A stretch of 64,000 bases of DNA from Branchinecta lynchi (lineage: Eukaryota; Arthropoda; Branchiopoda; Anostraca; Branchinectidae): contig JAKZAP010000009.1 in assembly GCA_023053575.1 (NCBI GenBank), forward strand, positions 13,807,869-13,871,868. Reading direction: 5' to 3'. The stretch's first letter is position 1; the number at the start of each line of letters is the position of its first letter. This document shows, piece after piece, positions 27,801 to 39,503 of this stretch. A program made the position numbers and the translations under genes. Below the pieces are notes generated by a model. It saw nothing but the letters and a program-made list of their open reading frames with translations. It ran no database searches and was not told the origin of the DNA.

Positions 27801-28120
27801 CAAAAATACAAAACTGAGGCACGTTTGGAATTTCTCACATTTGTACAATTTTTGAGCCCTTGAGCACATTACATCACACAAGTATCATACCTTTCGTGCA
27901 GAGGTGTAACTTCATGAAATGCACGTGTTTGGAAATTTAAAAATCCCGCCGACGGGACTCGCTCAGTTCTTCTGTAAGAGATCGACTGCGCCGAAGAACT
28001 CATTCAGAAAAGGAGAACAGTGGTCGCGGTCGGACTTGGGACACGAAACTATACCTATAAAGATAACAATTAAGATTATACTCCTTCTGTACACAAGACG
28101 GATTATAAACAAATTTAAAC
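24810..28120. other. Long stretch with no supported gene
   Basis: I see no exon here with convincing coding character and splice sites. It contains two copies of an ~87-bp direct repeat (25938-26105, GTTCTACAAGTAAACCCTG) and ordinary AT-rich intergenic or intronic sequence. Upstream PGM3 exons would be expected somewhere near here but were not recognised. Confidence 0.35.
25938..26105. repeat. Direct repeat, two ~87-bp units
   Basis: GTTCTACAAGTAAACCCTG through GGCCTGATGATCG-like sequence occurs twice in tandem with few differences. Confidence 0.7.
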
Positions 28121-28124
28121 ATTA

Positions 28125-28290
28125 AACGGTGCAAAACGGATAAGTCAGCTACATTTCATTTTCCAGCTTGAGCGACTTGAGCCTGAAGAGGACCCTTGCC
28201 AAGAAGGGCCGAAATATAGCTCGAGTAAAATGTAGCTGACTTATCCGTTTTTCACCGTTAAATATGATTCGCACTTAGCTTCGGCTGAAG
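28125..28290. mobile_element. Foldback family E, short copy
   Basis: Arms GCAAAACGGATAAGTCAGCT and its complement are about 130 bases apart. The centre holds GAGGACCCTTGCCAAGAAGG, the family signature. Confidence 0.6.
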
Positions 28291-28674
28291 GAACATCTAA
28301 CAAAGTTAAAGTCTAACTGAAAAGGACTAAGGCCCGGCAGACTAGTTACTAATCACGTGTTCTCTTGAATATGCTTGAAAACCCGAAAAATCCTTTACCC
28401 CATTTGTCCGGTGACCACAGACAATGGATTTCAGCGAATGAATTACTCTTTTGAATTTGTGATACCTCTATGCGCTTACAATGTTTACCCACGACAAGGG
28501 AAGGCCATTGCCAAAAAATAAGTCGGCACTTGTCGTCTTTGATCCTTCTACAGGCTTGTTTTCAAATTCAAAATCTCCGCTTCCGTATGAATTTTAGGTT
28601 GTCGCTTGGCATTTCCCACAGTCTGTGGAATCGTGGATCTACTGACCATCAGAGCCCCGTTTTTGTTGTACGCT

Positions 28675-28935
28675 GCAGGTCCGCTTCTCGGCCACTTCCG
28701 GGCTGATTCTTTATAGATCCGTTTTTGCACTGCAGTGCTTCCGAGGAAGACGGCAGCACTTCTCGAGAATCGCGGACTTGCTCACCGACCCAAGTCCGTG
28801 CTTCCCTGCAAGAAGCTGCAGCGCTGCCGCTTCAACCAAGAAGAAAGTGAATCCAAAAACGCATATTGTGCAAAAGCAAAGAAGTGCTGCAGCAGCGATG
28901 CGGCAGCGCTATCGCAAAAAAACGAGGCTCAGGTA
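28675..28935 (+). repeat. Dispersed repeat family F, copy 2
   Basis: Inverse match to 3835-4115, including ACTTCTCGAGAATCGCGGAC and CGCTTCAACCAAGAAGAAAG. No ends were recognised. Confidence 0.55.
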
Positions 28936-29762
28936 TGCTCTGGTCACTATTTCTTTCAAAGATTATTATCATGATAGCTGTTCATTTTTTCCATTATTGT
29001 TGTTGATAGTAATGTTTCCTTTCTTTGTTCTTTTTCTTCTTTTTTATTTAGTTACTCCCGTCTTTTTGTGCGTTTGTGCTTTATGCTGGGCAATAAAACT
29101 ATTATTTAGTAATAAAACTATTATTATTATACTTGTTTCTACGGTAGGGGTGTAAGCTTTTGTGAAGTTTCTTTTCTGACATTCTGAAATTCCCGCCTTT
29201 CACAATTGTTTCGTTTTGTACCTACGACTTAGCGTTTTTGGGGCCTAGCCTAGTTTTGAAAGTCTTTGAAAGTCGGCTACTTTTTCCGCAACCTTCGCCG
29301 AAAGCTTTAAGGTCCGACAACAATTCTTTCACAAATAAGGACATGCGAAGATGTGAAGTTTCAAAGTATTATATTTCATTTTGGAAGACACGATAGACAG
29401 CCTTCTGTTTTGTAATTATTTTCTTTGGCTTGGTTTTCCCCTTTTTTAACCAAGGGTTTGAGTCCAGCCGCCGCGTCGGAGAGAGGGAGGCTGGATAGAG
29501 TCGACAAGCGCTACCAAGAAAATCACTAATTTCTCGTGGAAAATAATGGAGTTCTAGGAAACGATACTTCTGAAGCACTTCATCCTCACAAGATCGTTTC
29601 TATAAGAGTTGTGCTTCAAATACTAAACCCGGTGAAAAATTTATCTCAGAATAGTAGTATGAAGTTGTACGAGAAAATAGCATGCAGTACGAACTGATGC
29701 TACTACATGTCTCTATACGAAACTAGTAAATGCTTCTATACGAAGTTCATTCTTTCTTTCAG

Positions 29763-29938
29763 CTGCGTTCATTAAATTCCAGGGCTCCAACCCAAATAAG
29801 GAGAACTATACGAACAAGATGGTCTACGACGGTGCTAACGGTGTCGGTGCAGAAAAGATGGAGAAGACAATGTCCTTTCTTGGGGACTCCCTTGATGTGA
29901 AGGTGCAAAACAAAGGAGAGGGAGAATTAAATGACATG
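29763..29938 (+). CDS. PGM3: Phosphoacetylglucosamine mutase exon (PGM3-like)
   Basis: A 176-bp exon lies between the acceptor TTCTTTCTTTCAG and the donor GTAAGT. It encodes AFIKFQG..., then VYDGANGVGAEKM and LDVKVQNKGEGELND. The D-G/C-A-N-G-(V/I)-G-A-x-K motif and the following N-x-G-x-G-x-L-N match the second domain of PGM3/AGM1, the enzyme that makes GlcNAc-1-phosphate for UDP-GlcNAc synthesis. Only this exon was recognised nearby. It is followed by a broken partial copy at 30000-30060. It may be part of a long-intron gene or an isolated duplicated exon. Confidence 0.7.
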
Positions 29939-29999
29939 GTAAGTGGACGGTCCGTTGGTATTTTATTGAATTGTCAGTATTTATCAACATCCCTTTCAG

Positions 30000-30060
30000 C
30001 TGCGGTCATTAAATTCCGATGCTCCAACACAAATAAAGGTAACTATACGAACAAGGTGGT
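30000..30060 (+). pseudogene. Partial duplicate of the PGM3 exon
   Basis: After a copied acceptor (CCTTTCAG), the first ~60 bases of the exon are repeated with substitutions (GCGGTCATTAAATTCC; compatible with AVIKF). The conserved D-x-A-N-G-x-G motif is absent and a stop follows. Flanking family G repeats on both sides suggest the duplication arose by recombination between them. Confidence 0.65.
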
Positions 30061-30540
30061 TCCAGATGAAAAATCCATCTTGGAATAGTAGTATGAAGTT
30101 GTACGAAAAAGTAGCATGCAGTATGAAGTGATGCTACTACATGCTTCTAAGTCAGGCTACCGTGTTACTGCATTCTACTGTATGCTACTATTAGCAAGAC
30201 TGGATGCTACTGGATACTACTGCGTAAAGTTTAACCGAAAAGGCCCGCGATGGACAATCAAGTTACCTATCACTTCTTCGCTTAAAGAGCATTGAAGACC
30301 CGATGATTGAAGGCCATTGAAAAGCCACGTTTGTATTAAGATTCAAAGTTTCCGCGTCATAGTAGAATTGTGTTGCGAGAGCAACACAGAAAGTGTGGAC
30401 CTTAGGCCGGATTGATGAATATGACATTACATTTTGGAAAGCTCCGTAGAACTCTTGCCTGGGGCCATAAAGGACCGTTTTCGCTTGTCATTGAGTCAGA
30501 GCCTACAGTGTGAGAAGTAAAGTGGAGTTGTATAGCCTAT

Positions 30541-30928
30541 AGGCATATTCTCGCCGTTCCCCGAGGACTCTTTCCGTATTCTCGAGAGCCCCCACGGACG
30601 GGAAATGCTATTCCCTCCGATAATCATCACCATCATAAAAAAGGACTCCCTTTCATATTCTGAGGGGAATCAGTTTTTGCTGGTGTTGGTGCATGTAAAA
30701 TTAATTAATAAGGATTAGAATAAACAAAAGCAAAAATAAAGTGGATCCAGATTCCAGACTAGTATTGTCAGCGGCACATTTTTTTTTTTAAGAACAAAAT
30801 CCATTTTAGAAGCATTCCCCGTGTTCTCGTTGTTTTCCGAGGCGGAGTCCGCGTGGAGTGACTCCCTCTATTCTCGCCGTTCCCTTCGATTACCCGAGGA
30901 GTCCTCGGGGAACGGCGAGAATACGCCT
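30541..30928. mobile_element. PIF/Harbinger-type MITE family B, copy 2
   Basis: A 388-bp copy with the same TIRs as 6006-6408, flanked by the 3-bp duplication TAT (30538-30540, 30929-30931). The left terminus has one substitution (AGGCATATTC). Confidence 0.85.
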
Positions 30929-31479
30929 TATGTCAGAGAGGACAATCTGAAGTTATCCAGTCAAGCTTTCGTTTGATCAAACCATGTTTCTGGTTTCGAG
31001 TGGAAAGCTCCGTTCTAGCCGGCAAGCAGACAGGCACCAGTTTTAAACTGAAGATGGACTAAAATCTATAAGTGAGAAATATGTGTGGTAGCTCCTGGCC
31101 CCACAGCCAACATATCTTCTTTGAGGGATAAATATAAAAATTTGCTGAAACCAAAAAGTGTCATTTTCCCGCGGGTCCGAAAGTGCTGCCGTCTATTGTT
31201 TCTACCCGTTTCTGTTCGTGATTTCAGCTGAGTTTATCATTCCATTTCTTACACTTGGGAGTGAGAAACAGCAATAGGTCTCCTAAACTTTAAAACTTCT
31301 CTCAAAGCTAAAGAAATTAGAGCTTATCCTTTGCTCCTTTCTAAGTGGTGATATTAGAAAATTGGCCTACGGCAGAAAAGTCAACTTTTGAACTAATACA
31401 GATACAATTTTTTTTTCAACGGCGTCCGGTAGACCTCGATGAGCTGATCAAAGTATCTGTCATCTGTTTTTTGGTACAA

Positions 31480-32710
31480 AAATTCCTTCATGAGCTACAA
31501 CAGTTTGAAAGTTTGGAGGGGTTGACAGCTTTCGTAGTGAGGTGCACACTGACACCAAAAATAGGCCGATCCCAATCGTGAGAAATGTAGGGTACTTGTA
31601 AGCAATAGTCGGCTGTTAGACCATAATCATATTCGGCGATTAGGGGTTAGCAACGTTGGTATTCGGTGTACCTATTATTTCTTTCTTGTGTATTTGGTCG
31701 TGAGAACAATTTGGTACCATGCCTATCACGGGGAGATGTACTTGTAAGTAAGAATCGGTTACTAGGAGAGGTTCATGAGAGGCTAGAAACTTGTGAAAAT
31801 TGGTGCAATTTTTTTTTGTTCTCTATAAATCAGAGGGTAAGAAAACTAGTCTCCTTGGTCTATCACTGTAACATGGAGTTAAGTCTTTGAGGGGTTTGCA
31901 ACTTTAGTGGTAGGGTACAAACTCAAAACAAAGAATAGGCGGAACCCAGTTGTGAGACATGTCAGGGACTTGTAAGTAACAATCGGCTGTTATACCATAA
32001 CCATCTTCGGCGGTGAGACGTTTCCGACCGTGTTAACGCAACGGATACGAATGATAATGTAAAACAACGACGTAGTTTCGAAATAATTAGCAGAGTGGCA
32101 TCTATGCTATTTTGATCCTGAAAAGTTACGGATAGCTTTATAATACAAACTAGATTATATTAGATAATGTTCCAAGTTTGCACGAGTCACGATGTCTACG
32201 ACTGAAAAGGATAAAGTTCAACTGCAAAGTCAATGTAGTCCCTACTTCGGATTTTCTGTTAAATTTTTATAAGCAAAAATCGACTGTTAGAGCATAATCA
32301 TTTTCAGCGATGAGGGGCTTGCAACTTTTGCTAGCTGGTGTACCTATTAATCCTATTATCTGGTCCTGGTGTATTTGAACTGAAAATAATCTAATACTAT
32401 GTCTATCACGGGAGATGGACTTGTAAGTAGGAATTGGTTGCTAGAAGGAGTTCATAAGGGGCTAGAAACAAGTGCAAATTGGTGCACATTTTATTTGATA
32501 TCTATAAATCTGAGGGTAAAAAAATTAGTCTCCATGGTCTATCACTGTAACTTGGAATTAAGTCTTTGGGGGCTGACAACTTTAGTAGTAGGGTACACAC
32601 TCAAACAAAGAATAGGCGGAACCCAACTGTGAGACAAGACAGGGACACGTAACTAACAATCGGTGATTACACCATAATCATCTTCGGCGATGAGGGTCTT
32701 CTGACTTTTT
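31480..32710. repeat. Interrupted tandem repeat, ~390-bp unit
   Basis: Three diverged copies share AACAATCGGCTGTTA, the CTATCACGGGGAGATG region and GAATAGGCGGAACCCA. Copies begin near 31600 and 32268, with a partial one before 31600. Unrelated sequence at about 32030-32265 interrupts the array. Open frames here are repeat-derived. Confidence 0.6.
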
Positions 32711-33197
32711 CCTAGTATGTGTCCCTATTTCCCTACTTCCGATATTCTGTGTTTTTTTTGTCCAACGCTGAAGATAACCCCGTGAAGAAAATTATTCTTC
32801 GTGGATTGGAACACACCATTTTGAAAACCTCGATGGGTTAACAAATTCAGCATTTAGCCGTTAGTGAAGAAACAAAGCCAAAGTGTTGCTGCAACACTTC
32901 ACGTTGCCCAGGCAACGTAGGCCTAGTTTTGCATTGTGAGGACGGCAGTGGAATTTCTGAACGTCGATATAGAGCAAATAGTGAAAAATTAATAAATTCC
33001 TTAACACAATCCAAATATGCAGTGTCCTCAGTTAAGTTATACAAACAAAAGTTGTCTTTTCAGTTAAACTTTAAGATTAGCATAGTTTGAGGCACATTAA
33101 ATGATAGTATTCTTTATATACATACACATGCACCTTTTTCGTACAACTATCATACAACTGCGCAGGCTACAAATTTTCCATGGGGAATAAGTCTTAC

Positions 33198-33445
33198 CTT
33201 GAGGACTTGAACTTCTCAACAATCGCCTGTTGAGGGGAGAGTGGAGCCGCGACGAATGATTTGTGAAGGTAGTAACACACCTCCCTAAGGTCTATGAGTC
33301 GGTACCCCGTGGATTCTTCAAGGTTAGAGGTCCAAGGCTCTGATTCGAATGTGTGACGAGCAATTGCAAAGGCTCCAGCGGCGATCAGGGAGGGAAGGAA
33401 ACGAAGAAACGGGTCACTCTCCATCAGAGATATTTGGCATAAGAA
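33198..33445 (-). CDS. CCNA: Cyclin A, exon 6 (second cyclin fold)
   Basis: Acceptor TTTTTTTCCAG, donor GTAAGA. It is phase 0 at the 5' side and phase 2 at the 3' side. It encodes MESDPFLRFLPSLIAAGAFA, then STGYRLIDLREVCYYLH and QQAIVEKFKSS, matching the C-terminal cyclin fold, where the DPFL-x-x-LPS motif is diagnostic for A-type cyclins. The final short exon, encoding the tail after the EKFKSS region, was not found in the window. Confidence 0.88.
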
Positions 33446-34012
33446 CTGGAAAAAAAGATAAGCTATACCAAGATAATGATGACATTTTATTTACGCACGT
33501 AAGAAGAGGAAACTGGCGCAGTATGGACAAATAAAAGGAAAAAATTCACTGAGCCTTCAATAATGTAGTAAATGCACAAGACGAAAAAATAACATTTAAA
33601 AAAAAGAAAGAAAAGGGACTAATCGGGACAACTAATCAAGACAAGGGACTAATCAAGACAGATTCGAGCAAGAAAATTTAAAGAAGTTAAATAAAATGGC
33701 GTAATTTTTTCCATAATGTTAAAGGACCTGTCGTACCTACGCAACCTGCTTCCGCAACAGCATTCACCAGTTGTAAAACCTGGTGATCCAAATTTTATAT
33801 GTTACATTTTGGACCAGCTAACGACACGACAACTAATCTTTGCGCTTGTCACGATTCACTATAGTTATCCGCATTATGCTCCTGACGTGTGTTCGCATCT
33901 CATGCTACTCATGCGAAACGCCGATTTACTGGATTTTGCCGAGATTTCGCTAAAAAAAAAAATGGACCAAGGAAAAGGCTTAAAGCAGCCATGGCAGTAG
34001 ATAATTTGTTAA

Positions 34013-34398
34013 AAGATGTTCTTTCGGCCCAAGCTGACTGCGAATCATATTTGACGGTGCAAAACGGATAAGCCAGCTACATTTTATTCGAGCTATATTT
34101 CGGCCCTTCTTGGCAAGGGTCCTCTTCAGGCTCAAGCCGCTTAAGCTGGAAAATAAACTTGTCGAAAAACAAGCTTTAACTCCAACCAATTTTCAGAGAA
34201 GAAGTTCACAAAAGCAGATATTTAAGGAAGAATCTTTAATTGTTTTTCCACAAGTTTATTTTCCAGCTTGAGCGGCTTGAGCCTGAAGAGGACCCTTGCC
34301 AAGAAGGGCCGAAATATAGCTCGAATAAACTGTAGCTGGCTTATCCGTTTTGCACCGCCAAATATGATTCGCAGTCAGCTTGGGCCGAAGGAACATCT
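34013..34398. mobile_element. Foldback family E, full copy
   Basis: This has the most complete ends: AGATGTTCTTTCGGCCCAAG at left and its near-complement at right. Arms are about 145 bases and include GCAAAACGGATAAGCCAGC and CCCTTCTTGGCAAGGGTCC. It lies in a cyclin A intron. Confidence 0.7.
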
Positions 34399-34569
34399 AT
34401 CACCGAAGTACGGAACTAATCGCCCATAGATGCCGCCAACAAGTATCCATCTTAGCTGGAAAGAAGAAGAAGAGACAGATGACTCTAAAACCAAAATGCA
34501 AAAGAATCTCTACCCTTTCGACGATCCAATCGAACAACAAAAACAGTAGTTGAGTCCAGAATGAAATCG

Positions 34570-34768
34570 CAGCACCAGCTTTAACTCCAACCAATTTTCA
34601 GAAAAGATGTTCACAAAAGCAGATATTTAAGGAAGAATCCTTAATTGTTTTTTCCACAAGTTTATTTTCCAGCTTGAGCGGCTTGAGCATGAAGAGGACC
34701 CTTGCCAAGAAGGGCCGAAATTTAGCTCGAATAAAATGTAGCTGGCTTATCCGTTTTGCACCACCAAA
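34570..34768. mobile_element. Foldback family E, half copy
   Basis: The right half of the element (TTTAACTCCAACCAATTTTC to TTATCCGTTTTGCACC), next to the full copy. Confidence 0.6.
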
Positions 34769-35083
34769 TATAATCTGTTAAAAGCTAGCTTTACAGTATT
34801 CAGATAATTTTTAATACTGTAACATGACGTTAAATAGTGCCGTAATAAAATAATTTATCAGGCTAAGTTATAAATTATGTCTAAATGTTGTGTGTTTCTA
34901 CTGTTATTTATCTTGTGTTGTTTTTCGTTATTCTCTTTACTCCGGTACCACCTTATGTATTTGGCGGGTTACAAATAAAATATATATATATAGTGCGAGG
35001 TGTGCTTTAACCGTGCCAAAGAACAAGTGTAGACATACAAAAAGAAGTTTTTCTTTAGAAAAATATAATAATATAGCTCTTAC

Positions 35084-35288
35084 CATTGCGAGGTGTTTGA
35101 CCTCATTTGAGGTATTTTCCAGCCGTGCAAATCTGTGAATGAAGTAGAGGGAGGTAGGAGAAGCCAGGTCAAAAGCTAGAACCTTAAGGATAAGGTGTTC
35201 CATTCTCAGGACTTGCTTCTTTGTATATGTGTCGTCTGTGATATAGACGAACTCGCTGACCTCAGGTGGGTAGATCTCCTCGTATTTT
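35084..35288 (-). CDS. CCNA: Cyclin A, exon 5
   Basis: A 205-bp exon, acceptor TATTTATAG and donor GTAAGAG. It completes the codon left by exon 4 and encodes [18 protein letters not shown], then [19 protein letters not shown] and FDLASPT. These are the highly conserved end of the first cyclin fold and the link to the second, typical of cyclin A. Confidence 0.93.
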
Positions 35289-36531
35289 CTATAAATAAAA
35301 ATTAAATGAAAGTAAGAATCAAATTCACATTTTCTCCTCTGTTTTTGTCTATTAACTCTATCGTTTTGTTTCTTTCATAATACTCCGTATTTTGTGTTTT
35401 ACACTTTACGGGTAATAAAGTTCATTCATTCATAATTGAGATCTGGTTTTGCAAAGGATTTATTAAAACCTCCAAAGTGCACAAACCTTGAGTGAAATAC
35501 TTTCATCCGGCAACGTGTTGGTAACTGGCATTCGTTGATATTTTCTGTATCTTTTATTTCTTGTTTAAACCTATTTTTCACAGTTTAGGATAAACTAATA
35601 TTTTAAGTTGCGTTAAGCTTTTAAAGAGGCTTTAAGCGAACTCTCAAAAAGGCTAAGTCATTCCTTTAAAACATGATGGTAATTTTCACTGGTAAGACGG
35701 GTCCTTTAGGGAATGTTAGGCCACATCACAGATATTGTAAATATCGACGGCGCTCGTCCAATATCCTACTCAAAAAGTCATGGCTACACCCATTTAACTG
35801 AGATCTGAAACCAAAGCATTGGGAGATTACCGTAGACTCCGGGACAAAACTTACAGCAAACGATCACGGTACAAGTGGTAGACTTCGGGGGTGGGGTGTT
35901 AGAGGTACGGGCAGAACTTAGTGACCTTATACTTCGATGCAGCTTTATTTATTTATTTAACTTCGACTACGGCTTCTAGAGCCATTATACATACACCACT
36001 TAAAGACAACAACAAAATACATTTTAAGATTGCGAGCCTTCTACGCAGCACGCGTAAAGTTCGCGGTTCCAAACTAACCACACAGGCAACGTCAGTCTCA
36101 TATGGGGACTCGAAAGAGTCACGAGCATGGGGTTTCGAGAGCAAAGAATTCGAGTCTGGAGAGAAAAGATAGCCCGACGCCGAAGTTCCCCGAAAGAAGG
36201 AAGGCCTTCACCCACAAACATGCCAGACGCACTACAGTTCCATGCAAGTCCATGTAGCCACCGGAATAGTTGTTATACAGAAACCCGAAATGTATCTAGG
36301 CACTTAACTCTCGTGTTACACACCAGTGGCAAACAGTAAAGCGGAGTACAGTAAGCTTTGATAGCATCTAGATTTTGGGGGAAAAGTCCTTGCATTATAT
36401 CTATCCCTCCAATCTTCTACACTGTCAGAAGTTTTATAACAAATAACACAATGATGCGCAGCTTCAACAGGTAGTACTTAGGATGTTATCTGTTATGATT
36501 TTGCAAAAGTTATGCTTAACATAAATATTCA

Positions 36532-36632
36532 TTCAGCCCAAGCTGACTGCGAATCATATTTGATAGGGGGCCGACAGGCCGAAATATGGATCTAATAAAA
36601 TTCAGCTGACGTATCCGTTTTGCACTGTCACA
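36532..36632. mobile_element. Foldback family E, fragment
   Basis: CCCAAGCTGACTGCGAATC then GACGTATCCGTTTTGCACTG; the centre is deleted. Confidence 0.45.
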
Positions 36633-37309
36633 TTCGAATAACAAGTGGCTAAACTATACCATTTTGGTGTGTGTATGTGTGTGTGTGTGGGGGGGGGGGG
36701 GGTCAGATAGCCAATGCTCACGAGCTTGTATGCAAAGCGTTATAGTGCATAATATTTGAAAATAAGGTCAGATTAGATCCCAAGTGCGCACCCTTGTGGT
36801 ACCTGTTATTAAACTCCTAGTGTAGAAGATAGGTAAGAATAACAGTAGAAGTATTTGGGACAACATTTCCTTAAAATTTGTAATGATATTCTTACCAATA
36901 AAAATTACATTCGTCATCCTTGTGTTGTCTGTGCACCAGAGGACACGCAAAGAAGTTATTCAAACAGTCTGTCAAAACCAGGTCCAGAAAAAGTTTCTTC
37001 ACCGACCGAGTTGTCAACCCCTGGAATGAGCTGTGCGAAGCAAAAATCTGAGGAAAACTTCTGATGCATTCAAGAAGGTGCTAGACAGAGAGTGGGCCAC
37101 GAAGGATTGGAAATATGAGTGGGACATCTCGTCCTGCTCATACCTGCTATTAGATACCACCGATTCAACTCAGGAGCACTCAACAGATCTTCAGACTCCG
37201 AAGTACAAATTAAGGTAATTAAGGTTATGAAACTTTTGACAGTGTATAGCCTAACACAATAAATCTTATACAGTCAAACATTTATGAACAAAAACAATAT
37301 AATACTCAC

Positions 37310-37533
37310 GAGGCCACAAACATCGCGGCTGTCCCGACCAACTGCAACTTCCCCCTCAACACTGACATGTGGGAAAGGAAGCGGTCGATATACGAAACCG
37401 CGAGGTGTAGAGTCTCGTCGTGAAGCTTGTACTCATCCGAAACTTCAACAAGCCAATCGACAAGGATGGACCTCATCGCCGGTGTTATGTCTGGCTGTTT
37501 CTTCATGTAGTTGTGACGCGGTCGAAGGCGGTC
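37310..37533 (-). CDS. CCNA: Cyclin A, exon 4 (cyclin box)
   Basis: A 224-bp exon, acceptor CTGTTTCAG, donor GTGAGT, ending in phase 2. It encodes [11 protein letters not shown], then [18 protein letters not shown] and [32 protein letters not shown] is the cyclin-box core that contacts the CDK, and [12 protein letters not shown] carries the hydrophobic-patch (MRAIL-type) surroundings characteristic of A cyclins. The protein drives S phase and G2/M with CDK1/2. Confidence 0.95.
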
Positions 37534-37839
37534 CTGAAACAGTCCGAAGTGAGTATTTGCAGGTAGTGTTTGGCGATATTTTCATTTTTACGATATATAT
37601 ATATATCTGTATTGAAAAACACAAAGGCCATATACAGGAAAAACAAACAACTCATAGGAAACTAAACAAAATAAAATACTAAGAAACAACACTTCTCAAC
37701 ACGAGTGCTTTTTGCACAAAATTCCCAAAAGAGACAATCACTCTCTGAGACGTAGAGCGTAAAATACCAAGAGCTGGCCACCATTCCCAGAAAATAATGA
37801 ACCCCTTAAATGCGAAAGCTCCTGGCATATTTTACTTCC

Positions 37840-38092
37840 GATATTCGATATCGATATTTCGGTACCATGTTTTGCTACGGTATACGTCTCGTTTCGCTAA
37901 ATTTCAGAGCAAAATTGTTGTAAGAAAGCATCTACATAAGCTTAAACTTCTAATAAATAAGAAACTGAATTGCGAAGATCATATGGCTCCAGTTTAGGAT
38001 ATGTTGGATTATTTACAGTAAGTTTACATGAGAAAATATTATTTTCGATATCAGTATTTGGTCCGAAATTCGATATCGAATATCGCCCAGCA
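37840..38092. mobile_element. MITE family H, copy 2
   Basis: Shares TTTCGGTACCATGTTT and the right end ATATCGAATATCGCCCA with 22389-22672. The left terminus is eroded. Confidence 0.45.
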
Positions 38093-39153
38093 CTATTTGT
38101 AGATTCAAGTAGGAAGAGGTCTGAATAGGACCCCAGGTTTCCTTAGTTATTTTTCTTTAATTATTCTTTGTTGTTTGGGGGTCAGGCAAGGTAAATTTTT
38201 TTTTTTTTTTTTTTTTGGTTTCGGTACATTCTCCGGTCTCATTCCTTTTTTTCATGAGTTTTTTTTCTACTGGTTACAAAATGTTTATTTTCAATAAAAC
38301 TTTACTGCTACTACAGAAGAAGTGTAGTCCTACCCGAATCTTAAATCTAAGACCTGGAGCAGCAATCTGTTAAACTTCGGGTAAGACGCTAGACGCTCTA
38401 CTTTCTAGGATGCCCCAAGAAATACTGAGTAGACTCAGCGAGTAATTGTCACCAGGGGCGTCACAGCTAGGGGGGAGGGGACGCTCCCCCCCCCTAGAAC
38501 GTTGTCGACCATTCGGTAAAACATCGCCGAACACGACTGTTCGTAAACACAGTCGTGTCTATATTGCCAATGCAACCCACTTCAGCAATCGCATTCATCA
38601 TTCTTAACCTCGGGAGACCCAAATTTCGTATGTTACAGTCTAAGCCCACTTGCCATGATTCAAAATTTTCCATGCCCATTATGCTCCCAATGAGTGTTCG
38701 CGTTTCATGCTATTGATGCGTAAAACCGGTTCTCTGAATTTTGCCAGAAGTCAACGGACCTGGAAAAAGCTGAAACCAGACAAAGCCGTGGATAATTAGT
38801 TAGGTTAGGTTAGGTTATTCTTTATTTACACAAAATAACATTAAACAACTTCTAACAAAAAAACATAGGAACTAAACAATACATCTTCAGATAAACCAGT
38901 CACCCGAGAACCTGGGCGTCCAGGTTGTCCTGGCAGCAGAGCCTCGTTTTAAAGTATTCAAATCGCTCTGAATATTGTAACATAAATAGTGAATTGTGCA
39001 ACGTCTGCTTTAAGACTAGCCCAGTGTGAGGCACATTAAATTAAAGTATTGTGTACTACTGCATATCAAAACATGCAACTTTTTCGTACAACTACCATAC
39101 AACTACAGAGGCTACAAATTTTTGTCAGGCAGATAACCAAGTTGAAAATTTAC

Positions 39154-39275
39154 CTCAATATCTCTCAGATATTTGTAGATATCCACAGTGTACTCTTCAC
39201 TAAACTGGCTATCATCTTGAACAAGACGTGCTCCAGCTCGATCAAGCACTGCAGTTGAGGTACACTTTCTTTCAC
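39154..39275 (-). CDS. CCNA: Cyclin A, exon 3
   Basis: A 122-bp exon, acceptor TTTCTTTTCTTTAG, donor GTAAAT. Two bases complete the Gly codon from exon 2. It encodes VLDRAGARLVQDD and FSEEYTVDIYKYLRDIE; EEY-x-x-DIYKYLR is the helix just before the cyclin box in cyclin A. It ends in phase 0, matching exon 4. Confidence 0.88.
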
Positions 39276-39503
39276 CTAAAGAAAAGAAACGAAATCAAGT
39301 TTCCAAGCCCAGACAGTAGAATTAATTTCAGAAAGATCAATTCATACGAAGAAACAGGACAGAAAATCGTCCAAACTGGTAACAGAACTGCGCAAAATAT
39401 GAGCAAACTACGAAAGAAAGAGATGCTCTACTGTAGCTTTAAATGAGGGAAGCCACACAGACAAATTTTGCCATCCGTGATGAATCCATGCAATGAACAG
39501 AGG

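Noticed and set aside
38795..38818. TTAGGTTAGGTTAGG, the arthropod telomere repeat
   Set aside because: Only about three units, directly beside a T-rich, LINE-tail-like sequence. It is better read as a retroelement tail or microsatellite than a telomere remnant or a clue to the host.
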